In this document: piece by piece, positions 35,058 through 43,431 of the stretch | Position numbering within the stretch: the first letter of the stretch is position 1 | How the letters are laid out: the number at the start of each line of letters is the position of its first letter | Assembly: GCF_001205715.1 (NCBI RefSeq) | Contig: NZ_AQQZ01000004.1 | Coordinates: 124,001 to 188,000, forward strand | DNA length: 64,000 bases | Source of the DNA: Pseudaestuariivita atlantica | GTDB lineage: Bacteria; Pseudomonadota; Alphaproteobacteria; Rhodobacterales; Rhodobacteraceae | Reading direction: 5' to 3' | Position numbers and translations under genes: made by a program | Notes under the pieces: model-generated | Database searches by the model: none | Seen by the model: the letters and a program-made list of their open reading frames with translations, nothing else | Told to the model about the DNA's origin: nothing

Positions 35058-36140
35058 ATGAAACACCTGGCACTCTGCGCCGCCTCCACGCTGGCGCTCG
35101 CCACCGCGGCCTTCGCCGAAGAGGTCCGCGTCTACAACTGGTCCGACTATATCGACGAGGACCTGCTGACCAAGTTTGAGGAAGAGACCGGGATCGACCT
35201 GATCTACGACGTGTTCGATTCCAACGAACTGCTGGAAACCAAGATGCTGGCCGGCGGCTCGGGCTATGACGTCGTCGTACCCTCGGGCACCTTCCTGCAA
35301 CGCCAGATCGCGGCAGGCGCGTTCCAGAAACTCGACATGTCGAAATTGCCCAACGCCGACAACATGTGGGACGTGATCGAAGCGCGCACCGCGCAGTACG
35401 ACCCCGGCAACGAGTATTCGATCAACTACATGTGGGGCTCGACCGGGATCGGCGTGAACGTCGGCAAGGTAAAGGAAATTTTGGGCGAGGACGCGCCCAT
35501 GGGCTCGCTGTCGCTGATCTTCGACCCGGCCAACATGGAAAAGCTGGCCGAATGCGGCGTGCACTTCCTCGACGCCCCGGCCGAGATGATCCCGGCCGCG
35601 CTGGCATACCTGGGCAAGAACCCCGACAGCCACGACAAGGCCGATATCGAGATGACTGAAGCGGTCTTTGCCGGCATCCGCCCCTACGTGCAGAAATTCC
35701 ACTCGTCGGAATACATCAACGCGCTGGCGAACGGCGAAATCTGCGTCGCCTTCGGCTGGTCGGGTGACATCCTGCAGGCCCGCGACCGCGCGGCCGAGGC
35801 CGATAACGGCGTCGAGATCGCGTATAACGCGCCCTCCGAAGGTGCCCTGATGTGGTTCGACCAGATGGCGATCCCCGCCGACGCACCGAACCCCGACGGC
35901 GCGCACAAGTTCCTGAACTTCATCATGGACGCCGAGAACATGGCGGCGGCGTCGAACTACGTCTACTACGCCAACGGCAACCTCGCCTCGCAGCCGATGC
36001 TGGAAGAGGACGTGATCGGCGACACCGCGATCTACCCGGACGCGGCGACGCTCGAAAACCTCTACACCACGACGCCCTATGACGCGAAAACCCAGCGCGT
36101 CGTGACGCGCCTGTGGACCAAGGTGAAATCGGGCACCTGA
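35058..36140 (+). CDS. potF: Putrescine-type ABC substrate-binding protein (PotF-like)
   Basis: A 360-residue periplasmic binding protein. The signal peptide ends at about residue 20 (ATAAFAEE). The mature N-terminus VRVYNWSDYIDEDLL is the PotF/PotD hallmark. Later segments include GGSGYDVVVPSGTFL, YMWGSTGIGVN and CVAFGWSGDIL, the last near the ligand pocket. AGGGGAGA precedes the ATG. It heads a five-gene unit with ATPase, two permeases and an FAD oxidase. A strong hairpin after the stop fits its usual excess over other subunits. Putrescine is the likeliest ligand, with other diamines possible. Confidence 0.93.
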   Translation: MKHLALCAASTLALATAAFAEEVRVYNWSDYIDEDLLTKFEEETGIDLIYDVFDSNELLETKMLAGGSGYDVVVPSGTFLQRQIAAGAFQKLDMSKLPNADNMWDVIEARTAQYDPGNEYSINYMWGSTGIGVNVGKVKEILGEDAPMGSLSLIFDPANMEKLAECGVHFLDAPAEMIPAALAYLGKNPDSHDKADIEMTEAVFAGIRPYVQKFHSSEYINALANGEICVAFGWSGDILQARDRAAEADNGVEIAYNAPSEGALMWFDQMAIPADAPNPDGAHKFLNFIMDAENMAAASNYVYYANGNLASQPMLEEDVIGDTAIYPDAATLENLYTTTPYDAKTQRVVTRLWTKVKSGT

Positions 36141-36152
36141 GCCTGATCCTCC

Positions 36153-36173
36153 GGGGCGGCCGCGCGCCGCCCC
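36153..36173 (+). promoter_or_regulatory. Intra-operon hairpin after the binding-protein gene
   Basis: GGGGCGGC (36153-36160) pairs perfectly with GCCGCCCC (36166-36173) around CGCGC, 12 bp after the PotF-like stop and 30 bp before the ATPase start. There is no U tract, so it probably protects the upstream message or partly attenuates instead of terminating. Confidence 0.6.
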
Positions 36174-36203
36174 GATCCCAGCACTTCAAGGACGCTGCCC
36201 TGC

Positions 36204-37496
36204 ATGGTCAATGCCGCCGAGTTCGAACCATGGTCGGACCCTGACGCCGTCCCGCTGATCCGCTTCCAGAACGTCACCAAACGGTTCGGCGAATTCACCG
36301 CCATCGACGACCTGACCATCGACATCTACGAACAGGAATTCTTCGCCCTTCTCGGCCCGTCGGGCTGTGGCAAGACCACCCTGATGCGGATGCTCGCCGG
36401 GTTCGAAGCCCCGACCTCCGGCACCATCACGCTGGGTGGAGAGGACATGGCAAACCGCCCCGCGAACAAGCGACCCGTGAACATGATGTTCCAGTCCTAC
36501 GCGCTGTTCCCGCATCTCACCGTGCGCGACAACATCGCATTCGGGCTGAAACGCGAAGGCCGCGATGCGGCCTTCATCGCGGCCCGCGTGGACGAGATGC
36601 TGAAACTCACCCGGCTCGAACGCTTCGGCGCGCGCAAGCCGCACCAGATCTCGGGCGGTCAGCGACAGCGCGTGGCGCTGGCCCGGTCGCTGGCCAAGGC
36701 GCCCAAGCTCCTGCTTCTGGACGAACCCCTGGGCGCGCTCGACAAGAAACTGCGGCAGGACACGCAGTTCGAGCTGATGGAAATCCAGGAAACGACCGGG
36801 ACCACCTTCGTCATTGTCACCCATGACCAGGAAGAGGCGATGACCGTCGCCTCCCGCGTCGCGGTGATGAACGAGGGCCGGATCGAGCAGGTGGACACGC
36901 CCGACCGTATCTACGAGTTGCCGAATTCCACCTACGTCGCGGACTTCATCGGGGAGATCAACCTGTTCCCCGGCACCGCCCGTCGCACCGACCCGCCCGC
37001 ACCACCGGACGGCACGGCACCCGCCGCCGCGAAGTCCGAGTCCCAGCCGCCCGCGAACGAGGCTGCCGGGTGGCTCGTCTCCCGCCTCAGCCCGATCTTC
37101 GGGGAGGGTGCGGACGGCAAGTCCGGCGCGCCCGACGGACCCGCGCTCTTGCCCCGCCCCGACGGGTTGGAAATCGACTGGGCCGAAGGCGCCGACCCGA
37201 TCGTCGTGTCGAACGCGACCGAAGGGCTCGATGGCGGTGCCGTCACCTTCGCCATCCGCCCCGAGAAGATCGCCGTCAGCGCCGACCGGCCCGACCTGCC
37301 GAACGCGTTCCAGGGCAAGGTGATCGACATCGCCTATCTCGGCAACGTGTCGACCTACCATGTCGAACTTCCCACCGGGCAGATCGTCAAGGCGCAGACC
37401 GCCAACACCCGCCGCATATCGGCCCGCGCCTTCACGTGGGACGATACCGTCTGGATCGGCTGGACCGATACGGCAGGCGTGGTGCTTTTGAGATGA
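36204..37496 (+). CDS. potG: Putrescine-type ABC ATP-binding protein (PotG-like) with long C-terminal insertion
   Basis: The 430-residue ATPase has Walker A GPSGCGKTT (51-59), signature ISGGQRQR (149-156), Walker B LLDEPLGALD and switch VTHDQEEAM. The usual length is 370-380. An extra, Pro/Ala-rich stretch of about 70 residues (about 260-330) interrupts the TOBE region, which resumes at AVTFAIRPEKIAV. The insertion is low in complexity and may be a flexible regulatory loop. The following permease gene begins 220 bp later, an unusually wide gap for this operon type. Confidence 0.92.
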   Translation: MVNAAEFEPWSDPDAVPLIRFQNVTKRFGEFTAIDDLTIDIYEQEFFALLGPSGCGKTTLMRMLAGFEAPTSGTITLGGEDMANRPANKRPVNMMFQSYALFPHLTVRDNIAFGLKREGRDAAFIAARVDEMLKLTRLERFGARKPHQISGGQRQRVALARSLAKAPKLLLLDEPLGALDKKLRQDTQFELMEIQETTGTTFVIVTHDQEEAMTVASRVAVMNEGRIEQVDTPDRIYELPNSTYVADFIGEINLFPGTARRTDPPAPPDGTAPAAAKSESQPPANEAAGWLVSRLSPIFGEGADGKSGAPDGPALLPRPDGLEIDWAEGADPIVVSNATEGLDGGAVTFAIRPEKIAVSADRPDLPNAFQGKVIDIAYLGNVSTYHVELPTGQIVKAQTANTRRISARAFTWDDTVWIGWTDTAGVVLLR

Positions 37497-37545
37497 CATG
37501 CGCGCCACCCATTCGGCGCGGAATCAAGGCCGCAGGCCGCCGCGC

Positions 37546-37674
37546 CATCGACGGGCCGCCTCCACGGCACGTCGATTTGGCTGGTGCTGCAAGATCGCGG
37601 GAAAGCCAGAAGGATCCGGCTGACATAAATCGCTTCGCGTCACGGTCGGATCGACGCGCCGCGGCCCGTCAATG
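37546..37674 (+). other. Large nested inverted repeat in the ATPase-permease spacer
   Basis: The 220 bp between potG and potH has no gene. CATCGACGGGCCGC (37546-37559) pairs with GCGGCCCGTCAATG (37661-37674) at 13 of 14 positions. Inside it CGTCGAT (37570-37576) pairs with ATCGACG (37650-37656). The inner loop of about 73 bases includes a ACATAAATCGCTTCGCG stretch of lower GC. The RNA could fold into one large two-segment stem. It may be a processing or attenuation element, or a decayed palindromic repeat. Confidence 0.5.
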
Positions 37675-37716
37675 CCACGGCTTGCACCCGGCTCCATTGC
37701 GAACGGAGGCCCACCC

Positions 37717-38604
37717 ATGCGCCGCCTCCTGATCGCGATCCCCTACCTGTGGCTGCTCGCCCTTTTCCTCGTCCCGTTCCTGATCGTCCTGAAGATCTCT
37801 CTCAGCGACACGGCGCTGGCGATCCCGCCCTATACGCCCACCATCGACCTGTCCGAAGGATGGGCCAGCTTCCGCGCCTTCCTCACCGGCCTCGATTTCG
37901 AGAACTTCGTCTGGCTAACTGAGGATGACCTCTACTGGAAAGCCTACCTCTCCTCGCTCTGGATCGCGGCATCGTCCACCGCCATCACGCTGGTCGTCGG
38001 CTACCCCATCGCCTACGCCATGGCCCGCTCGCCCGACGAATGGCGCGCGACGCTCCTGATGCTGGTGATCCTGCCCTTCTGGACGTCCTTCCTCATCCGC
38101 GTCTACGCGTGGATGGGCATCCTCGCGCAGGAAGGGCTGCTCAACCAGCTCTTGCTCTGGACCGGCATCATCTCGGAACCGCTCACGATCCTGAACACCA
38201 ACACCGCCGTGTATATCGGCATCGTCTACACCTACCTGCCCTTCATGATCCTGCCGATCTATGCCGCCCTTGAACGGATGGACGACAGCCTGATCGAGGC
38301 CGCGACCGACCTCGGCTGCTCGCGCATGTCGGCCTTCTGGCTGGTCACGATACCTTTATCGAAGAACGGGATCATCGCCGGGTGCTTCCTCGTCTTCATC
38401 CCGGTGATCGGCGAATTCGTCATCCCCTCGCTTCTTGGCGGGTCGGGGACGCTGATGATCGGCAAGGTCCTGTGGGAGGAGTTCTTCAACAACCGCGACT
38501 GGCCCGTCGCCTCGGCCGTCGCCGTGATCCTGCTTCTGATCCTGATCGTCCCGATCATCCTGTTTCAGCGCAACGAACAGCGCGCGCGGGAGATGGACGA
38601 ATGA
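37717..38604 (+). CDS. potH: Putrescine-type ABC permease (PotH-like)
   Basis: A 295-residue permease with six helices, starting with RRLLIAIPYLWLLALFLVPF. The ATPase-docking loop reads LIEAATDLGCSRMSAFWLVT. VILPFWTSFLIRVYAWMGIL is characteristic of PotB/PotH. CGGAGG precedes the chosen ATG; 15 residues open before it are not conserved-looking. The stop overlaps the next permease start by ATGA. It forms the membrane channel with the PotI-like protein. Confidence 0.93.
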   Translation: MRRLLIAIPYLWLLALFLVPFLIVLKISLSDTALAIPPYTPTIDLSEGWASFRAFLTGLDFENFVWLTEDDLYWKAYLSSLWIAASSTAITLVVGYPIAYAMARSPDEWRATLLMLVILPFWTSFLIRVYAWMGILAQEGLLNQLLLWTGIISEPLTILNTNTAVYIGIVYTYLPFMILPIYAALERMDDSLIEAATDLGCSRMSAFWLVTIPLSKNGIIAGCFLVFIPVIGEFVIPSLLGGSGTLMIGKVLWEEFFNNRDWPVASAVAVILLLILIVPIILFQRNEQRAREMDE

Positions 38605-39416
38605 AGCGCTTCACATGGTTCAACGCCACGTCCCTGACGCTGGGCTTCGCGTTTCTCTACCTGCCCATGGTCATCCTCGTGATCTACTCGTTCAACGCTT
38701 CCAAACTGGTGACCGTCTGGGCGGGCTTCTCGACCCGCTGGTACGGCGAGTTGATGCAGAACGAGGCGTTTCTCGACGCCGCGTGGGTCACGATCAAGGT
38801 CGCGGTCATGTCGTCGACCATTGCCACCGTGCTCGGCACCATGGCCGCCTACCTCTTGGTCCGGGCCGGGCGGTTCACCGGACGCACGCTCTTCACTGGC
38901 ATGATCTACGCTCCGCTCGTCATGCCCGAAGTCATCACCGGCCTGTCGCTTTTGCTGCTCTTCATCGGGATCGGGCTGGACCGGGGCGTGCTGACCATCG
39001 TGCTGGCGCATACCACCTTCTCGATGTGCTACGTGTCGGTCGTGGTGTCCTCGCGCCTGACCTCGTTCGACCGCTCGCTGGAAGAAGCCGCGCTGGACCT
39101 TGGCTGCACACCGTTCCAGGCCTTCCGGCTGGTGACCCTGCCGATCATCGCGCCTGCCGTCATCTCGGGCTGGCTGCTGGCCTTTACGCTCTCGCTCGAC
39201 GACCTCGTGATCGCCTCGTTCACGTCAGGCCCTGCCGCGACGACCCTCCCGATCAAGATCTTCTCGGCCGTCCGCCTGGGCGTCAGCCCCGAGATCAACG
39301 CGCTGTCGACCCTGATGATCGCCGTCGTGACGGTGGGGGTCATCATCGCCTCGCTCGTCTCGAAACGCGCGGCAGTGGCGCGCGCGCGGGACGACGCGGC
39401 CGCCGCCCGCGCGTGA
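38601..39416 (+). CDS. potI: Putrescine-type ABC permease (PotI-like)
   Basis: A 271-residue permease. Helix 1 is SLTLGFAFLYLPMVILVIYSFNAS, followed by VTVWAGFSTRWYGEL, a typical PotC/PotI segment. The docking loop is LEEAALDLGCTPFQAFRLVT and DDLVIASFTSGP follows. It is coupled at both ends: ATGA with the PotH-like gene and GTGA with the FAD oxidase gene. The Ala/Arg-rich C-terminal tail is short. It completes the transporter. Confidence 0.93.
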   Translation: MKRFTWFNATSLTLGFAFLYLPMVILVIYSFNASKLVTVWAGFSTRWYGELMQNEAFLDAAWVTIKVAVMSSTIATVLGTMAAYLLVRAGRFTGRTLFTGMIYAPLVMPEVITGLSLLLLFIGIGLDRGVLTIVLAHTTFSMCYVSVVVSSRLTSFDRSLEEAALDLGCTPFQAFRLVTLPIIAPAVISGWLLAFTLSLDDLVIASFTSGPAATTLPIKIFSAVRLGVSPEINALSTLMIAVVTVGVIIASLVSKRAAVARARDDAAAARA

Positions 39417-40741
39417 GGCGGCCCTATCCCGCCCATGCCTATGGCGACGCCCCGCGCGCCGCCTGCTACTGGCCCACGACCATCGACGCTCCCGTATGGT
39501 CGCCGCTGGACGGCCCCGCACAGGCCGATGTCGCCATCATCGGCGGAGGCTTCACCGGCCTTTCCGCCGCGCTGCACCTCGTCGAACAGGGCGTGTCGGT
39601 CGCGCTGGTCGACGCGCGGCAGCCCGGCTGGGGCGCGTCCGGGCGCAACGGCGGGTTCTGCTGCCTTGGCGGCGCGATGCTGCCCCACGCGCAGATGGAC
39701 AGGCAGTTCGGCGACGGCGCGGGGCGCGACTGGGCCGCAACCGAACGCGACGCGGTCGCCACGGTGGATGCGCTCGTCACCCGCCTCTCTCTCGACATCG
39801 ACCGCCACTCACGGGGGGAGACGATGCTCGCCCATTCACCCCGCGCATGGGACGAAACGCGCAGGCACGCAGAGGAGGTTGCCGCCCTGCACGACATCAC
39901 GCCGGAACTGATCCCGCCAGACGCAATGCACGCCGCCGGCATGGCCGGGCCGTTTCACGGGGCGCTGACCGTGCCCATCGGCTTTGGTCTGAACCCGCTC
40001 AAATACCTCACCGGCCTCGCCCGCGCCGCCACCTCTGCCGGGGCACGCCTGTCTGGCGACACGCCCGCGACGGGCATCACCCGGCAGTCCGGCGGCTGGC
40101 GGGTGACGACGCCGCGTGGCGAGATCACCGCCGATCAGGTGATCGTCGCCACCAACGGTTATTCCTCGGACGACCTGCCCGACTGGCTGCGCGGGCGCTT
40201 CCTGCCCGCGCAATCGGCGGTGCTGGTGACCGATCCGATCCCCGACGACATCGCAACCGAACAGGGCTGGACGAGCGGCCAGATGGCCTACACCACGCGC
40301 ACCTTCCTGCACTACCTGCGGCGGATGCCTTGCGGGCGGATGCTGTTCGGGATGCGCGGCTCGCTCCTGTCCAGCACCCGCGCCGATGCACGGGCCGAGG
40401 CACGCCTGCGCCGGCACTTCGCCGCCCTGTTTCCCCGCTTCGCGCAACTCCCCGCCCGGCACGTCTGGTCGGGACTGGTGAGCCTGTCCGCCCGCATGGC
40501 GCCCTTCTGCGGGCCGGTGCCCGACCAGCCGGGGCTGTGGGCCGCGCTCAACTACCACGGCAACGGGGTGGCGATGGGCAGCCATTGCGGCGCGATCCTT
40601 GCCGACATGGTGACAGGTGGCCGCACCGACCGCGCCCATGCCGCCTTCCTGTCACAACCGCCGCCCCGCTTTCCGGGCGGGCGATTCCGCCGCCACCTTC
40701 TGTGGCCCGCCTATGGCTGGACGATGTTGACCGACCGCTGA
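39413..40741 (+). CDS. FAD-dependent amine oxidase, gamma-glutamylputrescine oxidase (PuuB)-like
   Basis: A 442-residue DAO-family flavoprotein. DVAIIGGGFTGLSAALHL is the FAD loop and GASGRNGGFC matches the PuuB/OrdL motif for FAD binding. The C-terminal LWAALNYHGNGVAMG closes the FAD domain. PuuB oxidises gamma-glutamylputrescine to the aldehyde. The start is GTG overlapping the PotI-like stop (GTGA), giving VRRPYPAHAYGDAP; a long open frame upstream is an artefact over potI. Coupling to the transporter argues for oxidation of the imported amine. A glutamylpolyamine synthetase (PuuA) is not in the window. Confidence 0.87.
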   Translation: MRRPYPAHAYGDAPRAACYWPTTIDAPVWSPLDGPAQADVAIIGGGFTGLSAALHLVEQGVSVALVDARQPGWGASGRNGGFCCLGGAMLPHAQMDRQFGDGAGRDWAATERDAVATVDALVTRLSLDIDRHSRGETMLAHSPRAWDETRRHAEEVAALHDITPELIPPDAMHAAGMAGPFHGALTVPIGFGLNPLKYLTGLARAATSAGARLSGDTPATGITRQSGGWRVTTPRGEITADQVIVATNGYSSDDLPDWLRGRFLPAQSAVLVTDPIPDDIATEQGWTSGQMAYTTRTFLHYLRRMPCGRMLFGMRGSLLSSTRADARAEARLRRHFAALFPRFAQLPARHVWSGLVSLSARMAPFCGPVPDQPGLWAALNYHGNGVAMGSHCGAILADMVTGGRTDRAHAAFLSQPPPRFPGGRFRRHLLWPAYGWTMLTDR

Positions 40742-40754
40742 CGGGCGCGCGGCC

Positions 40755-41741
40755 TCAGGTATACATCTGCGTCTTCCGCGCCCGCGTCTCCCGCGTGGCC
40801 TCTTCCGACCCGTCATGGAACGACCCGAACCAGCGGTCCCACGGCATCTCCACCGTGCCGTAATTGCACTCGAAATAGCGGTGGTGCAGCTGGTGGAAGA
40901 AATCCCCCATTTTCGCCCGCTTCGCATCGGCGACGTACAACTGCTCGAACCCCGAATGGGAAAAGATCGGGTGCACCGACTGCATGTAGCCATGGAACAG
41001 CACGTGGATTGGTGAGGACGGCAGGACGAGGTGGATCGCAAAGTTCGTGTAGAACAGCAGGTGTTCCAGCGGATGCATCGAGATGCCCGACCACGGCCCC
41101 ACGTTCACGTTCCGATGGTGCAGCGCATGCGCGCGCTTGTAGACGACCGGCACGTGCAGCAGCCGGTGCACCCAGTAAAAGTGGAACGAGCTCCAGACAA
41201 CGAGCACCGGGAACATCGCCACGAACCAGACCGGGTTCTCGCGCGGATGGATCACCGGCGCCCAGCCGTTTGCCATCGCCCAGAAGACCAACCATTGCGC
41301 CACCGTCCACAGCGTGATGCCGCTGGCGATGGTCCAGAACATGTTGTCATGCACCTGGTTGCGGAATGTGAAGCTGCCATTGTCCGTCGCCGGGTCGCGC
41401 GGATCGAACTTGAACCGCTTCTCCTGCGCGCGCCATCGGTAGAGCCACAGGTGCAGCACCCCGGCGAGCGTGCAATGCGGGATCAGGTTGGCGAGCCAGA
41501 CGTGCAGCATCCAGCCCGGCGCCCATGTCTGCATCTCGGCCAAGGGCGGCAACAGCAGCCAGTAGAAGGCAAAGGCCAAGGCAACCGCCAGCGTCGTCGT
41601 CGACACCACCAGCCAATAGGCCGCGTACCAGCGCAGCACCGCCATCGGGCGTGGAGGCCAGCTGAACAGCGGGTTCAGCGCCACGCGCCCCGGATGGTGG
41701 TTCCAGCGGTCCGTCTCGGTGCCCAGTGACGTGTCGCTCAT
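40755..41741 (-). CDS. Fatty acid hydroxylase/sterol desaturase superfamily protein, copy 2
   Basis: The 328-residue paralogue of the protein at 16395-17360. The His boxes HRLLHV, HALHHR and FHQLHHRYFE are intact. The two proteins share length, helix arrangement and motif spacing, differing mostly in the N-terminal 60 residues and in the loop before the third box. It is a membrane di-iron oxygenase acting on an unknown lipid-like substrate. GGGAGG precedes the ATG. It converges with the PuuB-like gene (13 bp gap) and lies 58 bp downstream of the GMC gene on the same strand. Confidence 0.88.
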   Translation of the reverse strand: MSDTSLGTETDRWNHHPGRVALNPLFSWPPRPMAVLRWYAAYWLVVSTTTLAVALAFAFYWLLLPPLAEMQTWAPGWMLHVWLANLIPHCTLAGVLHLWLYRWRAQEKRFKFDPRDPATDNGSFTFRNQVHDNMFWTIASGITLWTVAQWLVFWAMANGWAPVIHPRENPVWFVAMFPVLVVWSSFHFYWVHRLLHVPVVYKRAHALHHRNVNVGPWSGISMHPLEHLLFYTNFAIHLVLPSSPIHVLFHGYMQSVHPIFSHSGFEQLYVADAKRAKMGDFFHQLHHRYFECNYGTVEMPWDRWFGSFHDGSEEATRETRARKTQMYT

Positions 41742-41799
41742 GGTGCGTCCTCCCTTCCGTTCCGGGCCATCCTGCGCCGCACGGTCCGGGGTGCGCCTG

Positions 41800-43431
41800 T
41801 CAGGATGCGACCTTGGTGTCGCTGTCGAACGCGAAGGGCGGGCGTTCGGGCGGCAATTGCGCGCGGCCCCGGATCATGTCCGCCGCCCGCGCCGCGATCA
41901 TCTGCACCGGCGCGTTGAGGTTGCCTCCCACGATCCGCGGCATAACCGAGGCATCGACAACCCGCAGGCCCGCGACCCCCCGCACCCGCATCTCGTCATC
42001 CACCACGTCACCCATCGCGCAGGTCCCGCAGGGGTGGAAATCGGTTTCCAGCGCGCGGCGCACCCATGCGGCGATGTCGGCATCCGTCGTCGCCCCGGCC
42101 CCCGGCGCGATCTCGGCCCCGGCAAGGCCGTGGAACGCCGGTTGCGACACCAGCGCACGCAAGGCCCGCACCCCTTCGACCAGTTGCCGCAGGTCTTCCG
42201 CCTGGTCGAGGTAGTTGAACCGCAGCGCCGGCCGCGCCCGTGGATCGGCAGAGGCCAACCGCACCTCCCCCCGGCTTTCGGGGCGTAAGAGGTCGATATG
42301 CACGGCAAAGGCCTGGCTGACGCTCAGGCGGTCGCCCTCGTAGGCGAAACCGACCGGCGCGAAATGGTATTGCAGGTTGCCCCGCGCGACCCGGTCGTTG
42401 CCGCGCACGATGCCACCCGCCTCCCAGATGTTCGACGCTGCCACCCCGTCGCGGAAGAACACCCACCGCGCACCGGCGCGCAGCTTGGGCAGGGGTTGGT
42501 CGATGCGGTGAATGGGAAAATGTTTACGGCATTCGAACTGCACCACGACCGTCGCGTGATCCATCAGGTTCCCGCCCACGCCCGGCAGGTCGGCCACCAC
42601 GTCGATCCCGTGTTCGGCCAGATGATCGGCGGGCCCCACGCCCGACAGCATCAGAAGCTGAGGCGAGTTGAAGGCCCCGCCCGACAGGATGACCTCCCCC
42701 GCCTCCACCCGTTCCGCGCGCCCGCGATGGTGAAAGCGGACCGCAACCGCGCGACCGTTCTCGATCTCCACCCGGTCCACCTGCGCGCCGGTCTTCAGCG
42801 TCAGGTTGGGCCGCCGCAGGGCCGGGCGCAGATGCGCCACCGCCGCGCTGCACCTCCGCCCGTGCCGCTTGGTCGCGTCGAACCGCGCGACGCCTTCGGG
42901 CTGATACCCGTTCAGATCGTCGGACCGGCCCTGCCCGGCCTGCGCTCCCGCCTCCAGAAACGCATCGTATAACGGGTTGTCATAGGACGACCGGCACACG
43001 CCCAGCGGCCCGTCGGCCCCGCGCCAGGCATCGCCACCCTCGGCCCGCGCCTCGCCCGCGCGGAAATAGGGCAGGCAGCGATCATAGGACCACCCGGTCA
43101 GCCCCGCCTGCGCCCATTCGTCGTAATCGCGCGGATGCCCGCGCATGTAGACCATCGAGTTGATCGAAGACGATCCGCCCAGAACCCGGCCCCGTGGCTG
43201 GAACACGCCACGCCCTCCCAGAGCCTCCTGCGCCTCGGACGTGTCGTTCCAGTTGAGCCCCGGCTTGTGCCATACCGAATGCACGCCTGCCGGGATATGG
43301 ATCATCAGGTCCCGGTCGACCGGCCCGGCCTCCAGCACCAGCACGCTCCGCGTCGGGTCCTCGCTCAGCCGGTTGGCAAGGACCGAGCCTGCCGACCCGG
43401 CCCCCACGATGACCACGTCATAGGCGCTCAC
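41800..43431 (-). CDS. Choline dehydrogenase-like GMC oxidoreductase
   Basis: A 543-residue GMC flavoprotein. VIVGAGSAGSVLANRL binds FAD, RGRVLGGSSSINSMVYMRG is the GMC signature 1, and the active site has His in FHPCGTCAMG and Asn in GGNLNAP. It most resembles alcohol and choline dehydrogenases of the BetA/AlkJ group. The start is GTG overlapping the aldolase stop (GTGA). No betB or betI neighbour is present, so glycine-betaine synthesis is unlikely as a dedicated role. With the class II aldolase and VOC genes it seems part of a catabolic route for an alcohol. Confidence 0.92.
   Translation of the reverse strand: MSAYDVVIVGAGSAGSVLANRLSEDPTRSVLVLEAGPVDRDLMIHIPAGVHSVWHKPGLNWNDTSEAQEALGGRGVFQPRGRVLGGSSSINSMVYMRGHPRDYDEWAQAGLTGWSYDRCLPYFRAGEARAEGGDAWRGADGPLGVCRSSYDNPLYDAFLEAGAQAGQGRSDDLNGYQPEGVARFDATKRHGRRCSAAVAHLRPALRRPNLTLKTGAQVDRVEIENGRAVAVRFHHRGRAERVEAGEVILSGGAFNSPQLLMLSGVGPADHLAEHGIDVVADLPGVGGNLMDHATVVVQFECRKHFPIHRIDQPLPKLRAGARWVFFRDGVAASNIWEAGGIVRGNDRVARGNLQYHFAPVGFAYEGDRLSVSQAFAVHIDLLRPESRGEVRLASADPRARPALRFNYLDQAEDLRQLVEGVRALRALVSQPAFHGLAGAEIAPGAGATTDADIAAWVRRALETDFHPCGTCAMGDVVDDEMRVRGVAGLRVVDASVMPRIVGGNLNAPVQMIAARAADMIRGRAQLPPERPPFAFDSDTKVAS

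Noticed and set aside
37070-37732. A 220-codon plus-strand frame filling the potG-potH spacer
   Set aside because: Most of it overlaps potG in another frame and the spacer part is Arg-rich with no ribosome site or motif.
41800-43431. betA of a glycine-betaine synthesis operon
   Set aside because: No betaine aldehyde dehydrogenase, BetI regulator or choline transporter is next to it. The neighbours are an aldolase and a VOC protein.
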